64,000 nucleotides of DNA, taken from the NCBI RefSeq assembly GCF_001953975.1, contig NZ_MBEJ01000005.1:25179-89178 (forward strand), written 5' to 3'. The stretch is from Mycobacterium sp. NS-7484. Its GTDB lineage: Bacteria > Actinomycetota > Actinomycetes > Mycobacteriales > Mycobacteriaceae. The position numbers and the translations under genes were made by a program. This document shows, one piece after another, positions 1 to 8,600 of this stretch; position 1 is the stretch's first letter, and every line of letters starts with the position of its first letter. The notes under the pieces were generated by a model that searched no databases, was not told the DNA's origin, and saw only the letters and a program-made list of their open reading frames with translations.

Positions 1-488
1 ACTTCAACGAGGTGATCCTCGACGAGGTGTTCGTGCCCGAGGCCATGGTCTTCGGCACGATTGGCAACGGTTGGGAGCAGGTCACCTCGGAACTCAGCTT
101 CGAGCGCAGCGGGCCCGAGCGTTTCCTGTCGACCTTCCCGCTGCTGGCCGACATGGCCTCGCTCATGCGGGACGGAACCCTGCCTCGTCACACCGATCTG
201 GGCCGCTATCTGGGCCGGATCAGCGGTTTGCGCCAGATGTCCATGGCGGTCGCCGGGGCGCTGGAGCGACACGAGCCGGCTGACACCGCGGCCGCAGTGG
301 TCAAGGTGCTCGGCACGGCCACCGAAGGCGACATCGCTGATTTCGCCGACGTGCTCGGTGAGACCGATGACGACGCCTACCGGGCGATGTTGGCCGACGC
401 CGTCGCCCAGCGTCCGGGGTTCACCCTGCGTGGCGGCACCAATGAGGTGTTGCGTGGGGTGATTGCGCGGGGACTGGGGTTGAGATGA
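1..488 (+). CDS. Acyl-CoA dehydrogenase (FadE family), 3' part
   Basis: This is the C-terminal portion of an acyl-CoA dehydrogenase; the reading frame is open back to the window edge, so the start lies outside. The visible part begins with residues of the FxEVFV(P)xxxxVFG type that precede the C-terminal helical domain, and it ends with GGTNEVLRG near the C-terminus, the signature next to the flavin in this family. It would oxidise an acyl-CoA (possibly a sterol side-chain or branched acyl-CoA) to the enoyl-CoA using FAD. Its stop overlaps the next start (ATGA), so it is translationally coupled to a second, divergent FadE subunit. Paired FadE genes in mycobacteria often form heterotetramers; that assembly is inferred here. 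Confidence 0.9.
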   Translation, partial: FNEVILDEVFVPEAMVFGTIGNGWEQVTSELSFERSGPERFLSTFPLLADMASLMRDGTLPRHTDLGRYLGRISGLRQMSMAVAGALERHEPADTAAAVVKVLGTATEGDIADFADVLGETDDDAYRAMLADAVAQRPGFTLRGGTNEVLRGVIARGLGLR

Positions 489-1498
489 GTGTCGACGCTG
501 ATCTGGTCGAGATGATGTCGGCCGTCTTCGCTGCGCACCGGGAGCAACATCAGCCTGGCGAGGCCGTCGACGAGTTGTGGGCGCGCCTGCGTGAACTGGG
601 ACTGGTTCGGCTGACCGGGTCCGAGGACTCCGGTGGCAGTGGCGCCGGCTGGGCCGAGGCCGTCGAGCTGCTGCGGGCAGCGGCCTTCCACGGCGTGAAA
701 GTGCCGCTGGCCGAACATGATCTGTTGGCGTGCTGGCTGCTGGAGACGGCCGGATTGGCGATCGACGATTCCCGGCGTACCGCGTGTGTGCTCGATGACG
801 ACGGTGCCGCTCGTGGCGTGCCGTGGGCGGCGGACGCCGATCGGGTGGTGCTGTTCTGGCGTGACGCCAGCGGCTGGCGGGTGGCCGATGTGGACACCTC
901 GTCGCTGTCGGTCAGTCGAGGGCGCAATAGTGCGGGGGAGCCCCGTGACGCGATCACCGCGGATATCGCGAGTTTGACCGGAACTGCGGTGCCAGACAAG
1001 ACGTTCGAGGAGTTCAGCCGGCGCGCCGCACTGGTACGGGCGGTTCAGGTATGCGCCGCGTTGGACCGGATTCTGGAATTGTCGGTGTCTCACGCCGGTG
1101 AGCGTCTGCAGTTCGGCCGGCCGTTGGCGAAGTTCCAGGCCGTACAGCACCTGGTGGCCGACATCGCCGCCGAGTCGGCATTGGCCCGGGCCGCCACCGA
1201 TGGTGCCCTGGATGCGGCGATTCGATCCGATTGGTCCGCAGCCGAATTGGATTTCCTTGTCGCGGTTGCCCGTTCGTGTGTCGGTCACGCCGCCTCGGTG
1301 GTGGTGCGCAACGCTCATCAGGTGCACGGCGCGATCGGTACGACGCGCGAGCACCGGCTGCACGAGTTCACCATGCCTGCCCTGGCGTGGCGTTCGGAGT
1401 ACGGTTCGGTGGCGCACTGGGACGAGGTCCTCACCGAGTACGCCACCGGAGCGAGCGCGAACGGATTGTGGGCGTTGGTCGCCGGCGCGGGCGACTGA
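485..1498 (+). CDS. Acyl-CoA dehydrogenase family protein, probable partner subunit
   Basis: A 337-residue acyl-CoA dehydrogenase-like protein. The C-terminal half carries the FGRPLAKFQAVQH segment (about residues 203-215) and a QVHGAIGTTREHRLH segment (about 279-293) typical of FAD-dependent acyl-CoA dehydrogenases. It is shorter and more divergent than a normal FadE (about 380-400 residues), as expected for the second subunit of a mycobacterial alpha2beta2 FadE. Its ATG overlaps the preceding stop by 4 nt. Substrate cannot be told from sequence. It ends about 90 nt before the XRE-cupin regulator, and an operator-like repeat lies in that gap. Confidence 0.87.
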   Translation: MSVDADLVEMMSAVFAAHREQHQPGEAVDELWARLRELGLVRLTGSEDSGGSGAGWAEAVELLRAAAFHGVKVPLAEHDLLACWLLETAGLAIDDSRRTACVLDDDGAARGVPWAADADRVVLFWRDASGWRVADVDTSSLSVSRGRNSAGEPRDAITADIASLTGTAVPDKTFEEFSRRAALVRAVQVCAALDRILELSVSHAGERLQFGRPLAKFQAVQHLVADIAAESALARAATDGALDAAIRSDWSAAELDFLVAVARSCVGHAASVVVRNAHQVHGAIGTTREHRLHEFTMPALAWRSEYGSVAHWDEVLTEYATGASANGLWALVAGAGD

Positions 1499-1523
1499 TC
1501 CGGCAATTCGGAATGTCGACGAT

Positions 1524-1540
1524 ATGACACCCGCTGTCCT
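1524..1540. promoter_or_regulatory. Operator-like inverted repeat, copy 1 (upstream of XRE-cupin regulator)
   Basis: ATGACAC-CCG-CTGTCCT: two 7-nt half-sites separated by 3 nt, about 50 bp before the regulator's GTG. It matches the perfect repeat at 3317-3333 in arm sequence and spacing. A second small palindrome, GTCC-TATG-GGAC, overlaps its right arm (1536-1547). Autoregulation by the adjacent XRE-cupin protein is the obvious reading, but it is inferred. Confidence 0.5.
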
Positions 1541-1590
1541 ATGGGACGATGTACCGAAGTGTGCTTCGGCGGTTACGGGCAGGAGGTGTT

Positions 1591-2118
1591 GTGAGCGCTC
1601 TGGTGCGTGCTGTGCGTCAACAGCGAGGCATGACCCTTGAGGAGCTCGCCGAAGCGACCGGGCTGACCAAGAGCTATCTGTCCAAGGTCGAACGGCAGCG
1701 TTCCACCCCGTCGATCGCGGTCGCGATGAAGCTGGCCCGCGCGCTCGAGGTCGATGTCGCACAACTGTTCTCCGAGGACCCGGCGGTCACGACGTTGGCC
1801 GTCGACCGTGCGGGCGAGCGAGGGGCCAACCGGTATCAAGCGGTCGCCGCGGGGATGCTCGGAAAGTCGATGTCGCCGTTCATCGTGCGGCCGACGCTCA
1901 AGTTCGCCGACCACCTTCATCCCGAACACGCCGGGCAGGAGTTGGTGTTCGTTCACGCCGGCACCGTGGAGTTGCGGTACCAGGACGAGTTGGTGGTTCT
2001 GGAGTCCGGTGACTGCGCGTATTTCGATGCCTCCCTGCCGCACCAACTCCGACAGCGAGGCAGCGCACCCAGCGAGGTTCTGGTGATCACCCACACCGAG
2101 TACAGCCGTAATCGCTGA
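1591..2118 (+). CDS. XRE-family transcriptional regulator with C-terminal cupin domain
   Basis: A 175-residue DNA-binding protein. Residues 14-52 form an HTH_3 helix-turn-helix (TLEELAEATGLTKSYLSKVE). Residues about 105-165 form a small cupin barrel with HLHPEH (His108, His110, His113) and His151 as possible metal or ligand contacts. This architecture is that of one-component regulators that sense a small metabolite. I chose GTG at 1591 because AGGAGG at 1581-1586 precedes it; an in-frame ATG at 1549 would add 14 residues but has no ribosome binding site. Four copies of a 17-bp inverted repeat lie at 1524, 2192, 3260 and 3317, suggesting it controls itself and the divergent hydrolase/aldolase genes. 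The ligand is unknown. Confidence 0.85.
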   Translation: MSALVRAVRQQRGMTLEELAEATGLTKSYLSKVERQRSTPSIAVAMKLARALEVDVAQLFSEDPAVTTLAVDRAGERGANRYQAVAAGMLGKSMSPFIVRPTLKFADHLHPEHAGQELVFVHAGTVELRYQDELVVLESGDCAYFDASLPHQLRQRGSAPSEVLVITHTEYSRNR

Positions 2119-2191
2119 CTTACGTTCAGGACTCGCGTGAGCACTTGAGATTCACGTGCACGGTGGGGATGAGCAGTACGCCTCCAATCAT

Positions 2192-2208
2192 AGGACGCAA
2201 TGTGTCAT
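2192..2208. promoter_or_regulatory. Operator-like inverted repeat, copy 2
   Basis: AGGACGC-AAT-GTGTCAT, the same 7-3-7 layout as the perfect copy at 3317-3333 with two changed arm positions. It sits between the convergent regulator and nitrilase genes, where no obvious promoter lies, so it may be an auxiliary site or relic. Confidence 0.35.
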
Positions 2209-2242
2209 GAAGGAAACTTATTGCCGGACCCGCGGCTGTAGG

Positions 2243-2275
2243 GGTGAAAACCGCGCGTTCGACCGGGTTTTCACC
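2243..2275. terminator. Bidirectional terminator-like hairpin
   Basis: GGTGAAAACC and GGTTTTCACC form a perfect 10-bp stem around a 13-nt loop between two convergent genes. There is no long U-tract after the stem, which is usual for mycobacterial hairpins. Confidence 0.5.
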
Positions 2276-2288
2276 GGCGGAGTCGTGC

Positions 2289-3227
2289 CTAGGCCGGTGC
2301 TCCCGATTTAATGCCTGCCACGTTGCGTCGGTACCAGGGGCGGCCGTGCCAGCGCTGGTAGTGCCAGACTGTGCTCGGTAGGAGACCACGCTTGTGTAGC
2401 CAATAGCTGTTGGGCGTGGACAGACTGGGATCTTGGCGGCCGACTGTGACCTCGCCGAGAACCACGCCCTCGCCTTCCTCGGCCCGTCGTTCGGCGACGA
2501 TCTGACCTGATGCTGTGGTGATCATGGTCGAGCCCTCGAAGTGGCCGCGGTATGTCGCCGGTAGCCAGGGCATTGAGCATTCGAGGTGGCCTGCGTGGGC
2601 CGCGTGCACACAGGGTGCGCCAACGTAGCGGGAGAACGAGGCCGCCGCTGTGCGGGCGGTGAGTCGGTTGTTGCGCTCCAGCCGGTCGAACACGGCATGT
2701 GGTTGCCACCGCGGGATCGACCACCAGCCAGAGCCGGTCATGAGCAGGTTCACGCGACCCCGCAGGCGCCGGACTGTGTCTGTGCGCATCAGCTCCCAGC
2801 ACACCGCGGCGCCTACCTGATACTCGCCGGTGTCGATGACGCCGTCGTCATTGCCGCCCACGTAGAACGCGTTCTCCCACATCGTGGGGAGATCCTTGTC
2901 GTGTCGCCCGATTGCGCCGGTCGGATCGGCGAGAAAATACGCGTTGCGGACGTGTCCGTCGGGGTCACGGCACAGGAAAGAGCCGCCGACCAGGGCTGAG
3001 TGCCGTCGCGCGAGCGTGGTGAGAAGCTGTGTCGCGGGGCCGTCGGGCGGTAACGCCGCGTCGGCCAGCGAGGCTGCGAAGCCGATCCCCGTGGAGAAGA
3101 ACTCCGGTAACGCGATGATGCGTGCCCCCGCATGCCCGGCCTCATCGCCGAGTCGCTCGCAGGCGGCCAGGTTCGCCGGAACATCGGCGAGTGCCGCATC
3201 GAGTTGGACTGCCGCTGCCAGAACCAT
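2289..3227 (-). CDS. Carbon-nitrogen hydrolase (nitrilase superfamily)
   Basis: A 312-residue member of the nitrilase/amidase superfamily that hydrolyses a nitrile or amide C-N bond. The catalytic Glu-Lys-Cys triad is visible: Glu42 in ALPEFFS, Lys111 in RHDKDLP and Cys143 in AAVCWE. I placed the start at the ATG at 3227, preceded by GAGGAG nine bases upstream; a GTG at 3266 would add 13 residues but would start inside an operator-like repeat. It is divergent from the class II aldolase, with two copies of the putative XRE-cupin operator between them. The substrate is unknown; the neighbours suggest catabolism of a small amide or carboxylate. Confidence 0.85.
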   Translation of the reverse strand: MVLAAAVQLDAALADVPANLAACERLGDEAGHAGARIIALPEFFSTGIGFAASLADAALPPDGPATQLLTTLARRHSALVGGSFLCRDPDGHVRNAYFLADPTGAIGRHDKDLPTMWENAFYVGGNDDGVIDTGEYQVGAAVCWELMRTDTVRRLRGRVNLLMTGSGWWSIPRWQPHAVFDRLERNNRLTARTAAASFSRYVGAPCVHAAHAGHLECSMPWLPATYRGHFEGSTMITTASGQIVAERRAEEGEGVVLGEVTVGRQDPSLSTPNSYWLHKRGLLPSTVWHYQRWHGRPWYRRNVAGIKSGAPA

Positions 3228-3259
3228 GATCGAACACTCCTCGGGTTGTGAATGCGCAG

Positions 3260-3276
3260 TGGACACATGGTGTCAC
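3260..3276. promoter_or_regulatory. Operator-like inverted repeat, copy 3
   Basis: TGGACAC-ATG-GTGTCAC, with perfect inner arms GACAC/GTGTC and a 3-nt spacer. It lies 33 nt upstream of the chosen nitrilase start, in the divergent promoter region, 57 nt from copy 4 (start to start). Confidence 0.5.
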
Positions 3277-3316
3277 CTGCTGGCAAGCGTAGCTGGCGCC
3301 AAGCACCGTTGACATG

Positions 3317-3333
3317 AGGACACAAAGTGTCCT
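3317..3333. promoter_or_regulatory. Operator-like inverted repeat, copy 4 (perfect)
   Basis: AGGACAC-AAA-GTGTCCT is a perfect 7-bp inverted repeat with a 3-nt spacer, 50 nt before the aldolase ATG. It is the best copy of the motif seen four times within 1.8 kb. Overlap with the aldolase promoter would fit repression by the XRE-cupin protein. Confidence 0.6.
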
Positions 3334-3382
3334 ACGGTCATTTTTGTGTCGCTGGTCCCTCCACAGAGAAAGGCAGGCCGAG

Positions 3383-4168
3383 ATGACGACTACGCTTGGT
3401 GATTCGAAACAGGTTCTGATGCAGCGGGCGCTCGATGGATTGTCGACCCATATCGAGGAGTCCACCCTGACTACGCGGCAGAAACTGGCGTTGACGTGTC
3501 GAGCGCTTTTCGACGCGGGCCACGACTCCGGCCTGGCCGGTCAGATCACCGCTCGGGCCGGCAAGCCCGGTACCTACTACACCCAACGACTGGGGTTGGG
3601 CTTCGACGAGATCTCCGAAGACAATCTGCTGCTGGTCGACGAAGATCTCAACGTCCTCGAGGGTGAGGGAATGGCCAACCCCGCCAACCGATTCCACACC
3701 TGGATCTACCGCGCCCGGCCCGACGTTCAGTGCATCGTGCACACCCACCCGTTCCACGTCGCGGCGCTGTCGATGCTGGAAGTCCCGCTGCAGGTATCGC
3801 AGATGGATATCGCGCCACTGTACGACGATTGCGCCTTCCTGGCCGACTGGCCCGGCGTTCCGGTCGGCAACGAAGAGGGTGAGATCATCAGCGCCGCATT
3901 GGGGGACAAGAAGGCGATCCTGCTGGCCCACCATGGCCATGTGATCGCCGGAGCGAGCATCGAGGAATCATGCTCGCTGGCGATGCTGATCGAGCGCGGC
4001 GCCAAACTGCAACTGGCTGCCATGGCGGCGGGCACGATCGCCGAGTTGCCGCCGCGACTGGCGCGCGAGGCCCACGACTGGACGCTGCGGCCCAAACGCA
4101 GCCAGGCCAACTTCGCCTACTACGCCCGGCGCGCGCTGCGCAATCACCCCGACGCGCTCACCAGCTGA
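3383..4168 (+). CDS. Class II aldolase/adducin family protein
   Basis: A 261-residue class II (zinc-dependent) aldolase/adducin domain protein. The VHTHPFHV segment supplies metal ligands (His120, His122) and a third histidine comes from AHHGHVIAG in the C-terminal third. Relatives include L-fuculose-phosphate aldolase, ribulose-phosphate epimerase and decarboxylating family members, so the exact reaction is open. The ATG at 3383 is preferred; the 23 codons upstream run back into the promoter/operator region and lack family similarity. It is followed after 56 nt by a DapA-type aldolase, so the two probably act in one catabolic route. Confidence 0.85.
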   Translation: MTTTLGDSKQVLMQRALDGLSTHIEESTLTTRQKLALTCRALFDAGHDSGLAGQITARAGKPGTYYTQRLGLGFDEISEDNLLLVDEDLNVLEGEGMANPANRFHTWIYRARPDVQCIVHTHPFHVAALSMLEVPLQVSQMDIAPLYDDCAFLADWPGVPVGNEEGEIISAALGDKKAILLAHHGHVIAGASIEESCSLAMLIERGAKLQLAAMAAGTIAELPPRLAREAHDWTLRPKRSQANFAYYARRALRNHPDALTS

Positions 4169-4224
4169 GCATCCCCGCACGCCTCAGCCCCGATCCGGAT
4201 TCGAACCGCAAAGGAACAACCAGA

Positions 4225-5109
4225 ATGACCGCCAACACTGAGATCCACGGAATTCTCGCCTATCCGGTGACCCCGTTCACCGACGACCACCAGATCGACA
4301 CGGGCAAGCTGGCTGCCCTGGTCGAACGCCTGGTGGCCGGCGGAGCGCACGGTATCGTCCCGCTCGGCAGCACCGGTGAGTCGGCGTACCTCACCGAAGC
4401 CGAGTTCGATGCCGTCATCGACACCACGATCGGCGTGGTCAACCGTCGGGTGCCCGTCATCATCGGCGCCTCAGATCTGACCACGGCCAACACCATTCGC
4501 CGGGCGCAGTACGCCGAGCGGGCCGGTGCCGACGCGGTCATGGTGCTGCCGATCTCGTATTGGAAGCTGTCCGAGCGGGAGATCGCCCAGCACTATGCGT
4601 CCATCGGCGCCGCGATCGGGATTCCGATCATGGTCTACAACAACCCGGCGACCAGTGGCATCGACATGCGACCGGAGCTGCTGGTGCAGATGTTCAACGA
4701 CATCGACAACGTCACCATGGTCAAGGAATCCACCGGTGACATCACCCGTATGGAGCGACTGTCCGAGCTCACCGACGGCCGGCTGCCGTTCTACAACGGC
4801 AGTAATCCCATGATTCTCAAGGCATTCAAGGCGGGAGCCAGGGGCTGGTGTACAGCGGCGCCGAACCTGCTGCCGCAGCCGTGCCTGGATCTCTACGCAG
4901 CGGCACAGGCCGGAGACTGGACGAAGGCCGAGGCCATCTACGCCGAACTCAAGCCCTTCCTGGAGTTCATCGTCGCCGGTGGTCTGCCCACGACGATCAA
5001 GGGCGGTCTGGAACTGGTGGGACAGGGCGTCGGCGTGCCGCGGTTGCCGTTGCTCCCGCTCGACGGCGAGGGGCGCGAGGAACTGAGCCGGCTCCTCTCG
5101 GTGTCGTGA
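4225..5109 (+). CDS. Dihydrodipicolinate synthase (DapA)/N-acetylneuraminate lyase family aldolase
   Basis: A 294-residue TIM-barrel class I aldolase. GSTGE (residues 48-52) binds the pyruvate carboxylate, Tyr138 in MVYNNPA is the general acid/base and Lys167 in MVKESTGD forms the Schiff base. The ATG at 4225 has AAGGA nine bases upstream. Housekeeping DapA in mycobacteria sits in a different locus, and this copy is next to a class II aldolase and a nitrilase, so I read it as a catabolic pyruvate-type lyase or decarboxylase rather than the lysine enzyme. It ends 3 nt before a convergent Rrf2 gene. Confidence 0.85.
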   Translation: MTANTEIHGILAYPVTPFTDDHQIDTGKLAALVERLVAGGAHGIVPLGSTGESAYLTEAEFDAVIDTTIGVVNRRVPVIIGASDLTTANTIRRAQYAERAGADAVMVLPISYWKLSEREIAQHYASIGAAIGIPIMVYNNPATSGIDMRPELLVQMFNDIDNVTMVKESTGDITRMERLSELTDGRLPFYNGSNPMILKAFKAGARGWCTAAPNLLPQPCLDLYAAAQAGDWTKAEAIYAELKPFLEFIVAGGLPTTIKGGLELVGQGVGVPRLPLLPLDGEGREELSRLLSVS

Positions 5110-5112
5110 GGC

Positions 5113-5580
5113 TCACCTGCCCAGCAACTTTCGGGTGCGGGCCGGCGCTGCAGCCGGGATGCCGGCGAGGATGTCGGCAAGTGTGACGTCGTCGAGGCTG
5201 GCCCGCCAGGCCTGGTGCGCCTCAGCCATTTTCACGGCCAGGATGCACTCGTGGCGGCACCAGGCGGCAGGTAGGGCGCCGCGGCCCTGCTGTCGGATCT
5301 CGCGGCATTCATAGGGAGCGGCTGCGCCGTCGACGGCTTCGACGATCTGCAGCAGCGTGATGTCGGCTGCTGCCCGCCCGAGCCGAAACCCACCGCGCGG
5401 GCCGGTCGTCGCGGTCAACACGCCCGCACGGGTGAGTGCCTGCAGCTGCTTGGCGAGGTAGGCCGCGGGCAGGTCGAAGTACTCCGCGAGATCGGCGGCC
5501 GATGCGGTGGTCCCGGCCTCGAGCTGCGCCAGCGACGTCGCGCAGTGCAGCGCCCACTCGGTGGCCACGGGAAGTTTCAC
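5113..5580 (-). CDS. Rrf2-family transcriptional regulator
   Basis: A 155-residue Rrf2 protein with an N-terminal winged helix (about residues 5-70, including the GGFRLGR wing). Three cysteines lie in the region that binds an Fe-S cluster in IscR/NsrR, but their spacing here is C-x15-C-x3-C, unlike NsrR or IscR. It may be a thiol sensor or bind a cluster differently. It is divergently transcribed from an NAD(P)-binding protein across a 72-nt AT-rich gap with palindromic elements. Rrf2 next to an NmrA-like oxidoreductase is a recurrent pairing, so it probably represses that gene. Confidence 0.87.
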   Translation of the reverse strand: MKLPVATEWALHCATSLAQLEAGTTASAADLAEYFDLPAAYLAKQLQALTRAGVLTATTGPRGGFRLGRAAADITLLQIVEAVDGAAAPYECREIRQQGRGALPAAWCRHECILAVKMAEAHQAWRASLDDVTLADILAGIPAAAPARTRKLLGR

Positions 5581-5598
5581 GGGCCGTAGTTTATTACA

Positions 5599-5630
5599 GA
5601 TATTAAGGACCTATATAGTCCGAGATATCT
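5599..5630. promoter_or_regulatory. AT-rich divergent operator/promoter region
   Basis: The only strongly AT-rich stretch nearby, between the Rrf2 gene and its divergent partner. It contains GGAC (5607-5610) and GTCC (5618-5621) flanking the palindrome CTATATAG, and AGATAT on each side (5599-5604, and within AGATATCT at 5623-5630). Likely the Rrf2 binding site; protein binding is inferred. Confidence 0.5.
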
Positions 5631-5652
5631 ATCGGTCAGGACAGGAGTCGTC

Positions 5653-6396
5653 ATGCGGATCGCAGTTGCCGGGGCTACGGGAAACATCGGGGCGCGCGTG
5701 GTTGCGGCGCTGCAGGGTGCTGGACACGACGTGGTGGCGATCAGCCGCTCGAACGGTGTCGACCTGTCGAGCGGTGACGGGCTCGACGCGGCGCTGGCCC
5801 GGGTGCAGGCTGTCGTCGACGCGATCAGTGCCCCGCCCGCGGACCGGGACAGCACCGTGGACTACCTGGGCACCGCCACCCGCAATCTGCTCGCTGCCGA
5901 GGCCCGGGCCGGGGTTAAGCACCACGTCCTGCTCTCGATCGTGGGAATCCACGACATCGAGGGCAATCCGCACTACGCCGGGAAGCGCGAGCAGGAGCGG
6001 CTGGTGCAAGCCGGGTCTGTGCCATGGACGATCGTGCCTGCGACGCAGTTCCACGATTTCGCCGAGATGGTGGTGAGTTGGACCGAGCAGAACGGGCGTG
6101 CCGAAATCGCACCGCTGCTGGTGCAGCCCATCGATCCCGATGACGTGGCCGGCGTGCTCGCCGAGATCGTCGTGGGTGACCCGCAAGGCCGCTACGTCGA
6201 CGTGGCCGGCCCGCAGACCCAGGATCTGGTCGACATGGCCCGGCGCACCCTGGCCGCGCGCGGCCGTGAGGTGACGTTGGTGCCGACGTGGTCGTCGATC
6301 TTCGGTCTGTCGATGTCCGGCAACGCGCTGCTGCCCGGCCACGGCGCCCGCATCGCGCCCACCACGTTCGACCAGTGGTTGAGCCGGCAGCGATAG
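5653..6396 (+). CDS. NAD(P)-binding protein (atypical SDR, NmrA-like)
   Basis: A 247-residue Rossmann protein. The N-terminal GATGNIG (about residues 7-13) binds the dinucleotide, and HHVLLSIVGIHDI corresponds to the central strand of atypical SDRs that often lack the Tyr-Lys active pair. The Tyr-x3-Lys motif appears as YAGKR around residue 108, so some catalytic capacity is possible. The ATG follows an AGGAG-like site (ACAGGAG). It may act as a quinone reductase or redox sensor, in keeping with its divergent Rrf2 regulator. Confidence 0.83.
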   Translation: MRIAVAGATGNIGARVVAALQGAGHDVVAISRSNGVDLSSGDGLDAALARVQAVVDAISAPPADRDSTVDYLGTATRNLLAAEARAGVKHHVLLSIVGIHDIEGNPHYAGKREQERLVQAGSVPWTIVPATQFHDFAEMVVSWTEQNGRAEIAPLLVQPIDPDDVAGVLAEIVVGDPQGRYVDVAGPQTQDLVDMARRTLAARGREVTLVPTWSSIFGLSMSGNALLPGHGARIAPTTFDQWLSRQR

Positions 6397-6432
6397 ACCG
6401 CGCGCCCGGGTCTGTCACCGGTCCCTGACATC

Positions 6433-8568
6433 ATGGACCGCATGCCGTTGGAGGCTCCCTCGACCGCCCTGGGCGATCTGGACGATGAGCAGCGGGAGGC
6501 AGTGCTGGCCGCCCGCGGCCCGGTGTGCGTGCTCGCCGGCGCAGGCACCGGCAAGACCCGGACCATCACCCGCCGGATCGCACACCTGGTGGCCGGTGGC
6601 CACGTCGCGCCCAGTCAGGTGCTCGCGGTGACGTTCACCGCGCGGGCCGCCGGCGAGATGCGCGGCCGGTTGCGGGCCCTGGGCCAGGAAGCCGGAGTGA
6701 ACACCGCTGCGGTGCAAGCGGTGACGTTTCACGCCGCGGCGCGCCGACAGCTGCAGTATTTCTGGCCTCGCCTGGTCGGGGACACCGGGTGGGAGCTGCT
6801 CGACAGCAAGTTCGCCGTCGTCGCGCAGGCCGCCAACCGGGCCGGGATGCAGACCAGCACCGACGACGTGCGTGATCTCGCCGGTGAAATCGAATGGGCC
6901 AAGTCATCTTTGATCACGCCGGAGGCTTACGGCGCGGCCGTGGCGAAAGCCGGTCGGGACATCCCGTTCGACGCGGCCAAGGTTGCGGCGGTCTACGCCG
7001 GGTACGAGGCGCTCAAAGCCCGCCGTGACGGCTCGACGCTGCTGGATTTTGACGACCTGCTGCTGCATACCGCCGCGGCCATCGAGAACGACGCCGCGGT
7101 CGCCCAGGAGTTCCGCGATCGGTACCGCTGCTTCGTCGTCGACGAGTACCAGGACGTCACGCCCCTGCAGCAGCGGGTGCTCGATGCCTGGCTGGGGGAG
7201 CGCGACGATCTCACCGTGGTCGGTGACGCCAACCAGACCATCTACTCGTTCACCGGGGCCACTCCGCGGTTCCTGCTGGATTTCTCCCGCCGCTTCCCCG
7301 ACGCTGCCGTGGTCCGGCTCGAACGGGACTACCGCTCCACGCCGCAGGTGGTGTCGTTGGCCAACCGGGTCATCGCAGCGGCGCGGGGCCGGATGGCGGG
7401 CAGCAAGTTGCATCTGGTGGGCCAGCGCGACGCCGGTCCCGAGCCGACGTTCTCGGAGTACCCCGACGAGGTGGCCGAGGCCAATGCCGTCGCCCGCGCG
7501 ATCAAGAAGCTGATCGAAAACGGTACGGAGCCGGCCGAAATCGCGGTGCTGTACCGAATCAACGCCCAATCCGAGGTGTATGAGGAGGCGCTCACCGAAG
7601 CCGGCGTCGCCTTTCAGGTGCGTGGCGGTGAAGGCTTCTTCAGTCGCCAGGAGATCCGTCAGGCCCTGGTGGCGTTGCACCGGTTCGCCGAACGCGACAT
7701 TCCCGAGGACAACCTGCCCGCCTTGGTGCGTGAGCTCCTCGAACCTCTCGGCCTCAGTGTCGAACCCCCGGCCGGCACCAAGGCGCGCGAACGCTGGGAA
7801 GCGTTGACGGCGTTGGCCGAGCTGGTCGACGAGGAAGTCGCGGTGCGCCCCGAACTGGATCTGCGAGCGCTGGTCGCCGAGCTGCGCCAGCGTGCCGACG
7901 CGCGGCATCCCCCGGTGGTGCAGGGGGTGACGCTGGCCTCGCTGCACGCGGCCAAGGGCCTGGAATGGGACGCGGTGTTCCTTGTCGGCCTGGCCGATGG
8001 AACGCTGCCGATCTCGCATGCGCTTGCGCACGGCCCCGACAGTGAGCCGGTGGAGGAGGAGCGCCGGCTGCTCTACGTCGGGGTCACCCGGGCCCGCGTC
8101 CATCTCGGGCTCAGTTGGGCGTTGGCGCGTACCCCGGGTGGACGTCAGGGCCGGCGGCCATCGCGGTTCCTCAACGGCATCGCCCCGCAACTGCAGAAGA
8201 CGGCGGGCCCGGGGCCGGAACGGTCGCGCCGGCAACGGGGTCCGGCGCCGCGGTGCCGGGTGTGCAACGCCGCGCTGTCGACGCCGCCGGCAATCATGTT
8301 GCGCCGCTGCGAAACCTGCCCCTCCGATCTGGATGAGGGGTTGCTCGCCGAGCTCAAGGAATGGCGACTGCAGGTCTCCAAGGAGATGAAGGTGCCGGCG
8401 TTTGTGGTGTTCACCGACAACACCCTGATCGCCATCGCCGAGTCGATGCCCACCGACGAGGCCGCGTTGGTGGCGCTTCCCGGTATCGGTGCGCGCAAGC
8501 TCGAGCAGTACGGCCCGGATGTTCTCGAGCTGGTCGCCGCACGGGCCAAGGGCCGCCAAGATTCGTAA
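6433..8568 (+). CDS. uvrD2: ATP-dependent DNA helicase UvrD2 with HRDC domain
   Basis: A 711-residue SF1A helicase. Walker A is GAGTGKT (residues 36-42) and the Walker B box is VVDEYQD (about 236-242); TIYSFTGA and the DYRS motif are also present. After the helicase core comes a four-cysteine zinc element (CRVCNAA then CETCPS, about 613-635) and a C-terminal HRDC domain (about 640-705). This exact layout identifies mycobacterial UvrD2, an essential repair helicase whose tetracysteine is needed for activity in published work. A second ATG lies three codons in (6442). It lies directly upstream of whiB7, as in M. tuberculosis, though there the relative orientation should be checked. Confidence 0.96.
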   Translation: MDRMPLEAPSTALGDLDDEQREAVLAARGPVCVLAGAGTGKTRTITRRIAHLVAGGHVAPSQVLAVTFTARAAGEMRGRLRALGQEAGVNTAAVQAVTFHAAARRQLQYFWPRLVGDTGWELLDSKFAVVAQAANRAGMQTSTDDVRDLAGEIEWAKSSLITPEAYGAAVAKAGRDIPFDAAKVAAVYAGYEALKARRDGSTLLDFDDLLLHTAAAIENDAAVAQEFRDRYRCFVVDEYQDVTPLQQRVLDAWLGERDDLTVVGDANQTIYSFTGATPRFLLDFSRRFPDAAVVRLERDYRSTPQVVSLANRVIAAARGRMAGSKLHLVGQRDAGPEPTFSEYPDEVAEANAVARAIKKLIENGTEPAEIAVLYRINAQSEVYEEALTEAGVAFQVRGGEGFFSRQEIRQALVALHRFAERDIPEDNLPALVRELLEPLGLSVEPPAGTKARERWEALTALAELVDEEVAVRPELDLRALVAELRQRADARHPPVVQGVTLASLHAAKGLEWDAVFLVGLADGTLPISHALAHGPDSEPVEEERRLLYVGVTRARVHLGLSWALARTPGGRQGRRPSRFLNGIAPQLQKTAGPGPERSRRQRGPAPRCRVCNAALSTPPAIMLRRCETCPSDLDEGLLAELKEWRLQVSKEMKVPAFVVFTDNTLIAIAESMPTDEAALVALPGIGARKLEQYGPDVLELVAARAKGRQDS

Positions 8569-8600
8569 AGATCGCGCCAAAACCGCAGGTAGAAAATTAG

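Noticed and set aside
377..1762. 461-residue minus-strand open frame across the FadE pair
   Set aside because: It is an antisense shadow in GC-rich coding DNA; it crosses two recognised genes and the protein is Arg/Gly/His-rich with no family features.
4225..5109. Biosynthetic dapA
   Set aside because: The catalytic Lys and Tyr fit, but the neighbours are catabolic; the lysine-pathway enzyme in mycobacteria lies in a different gene context.
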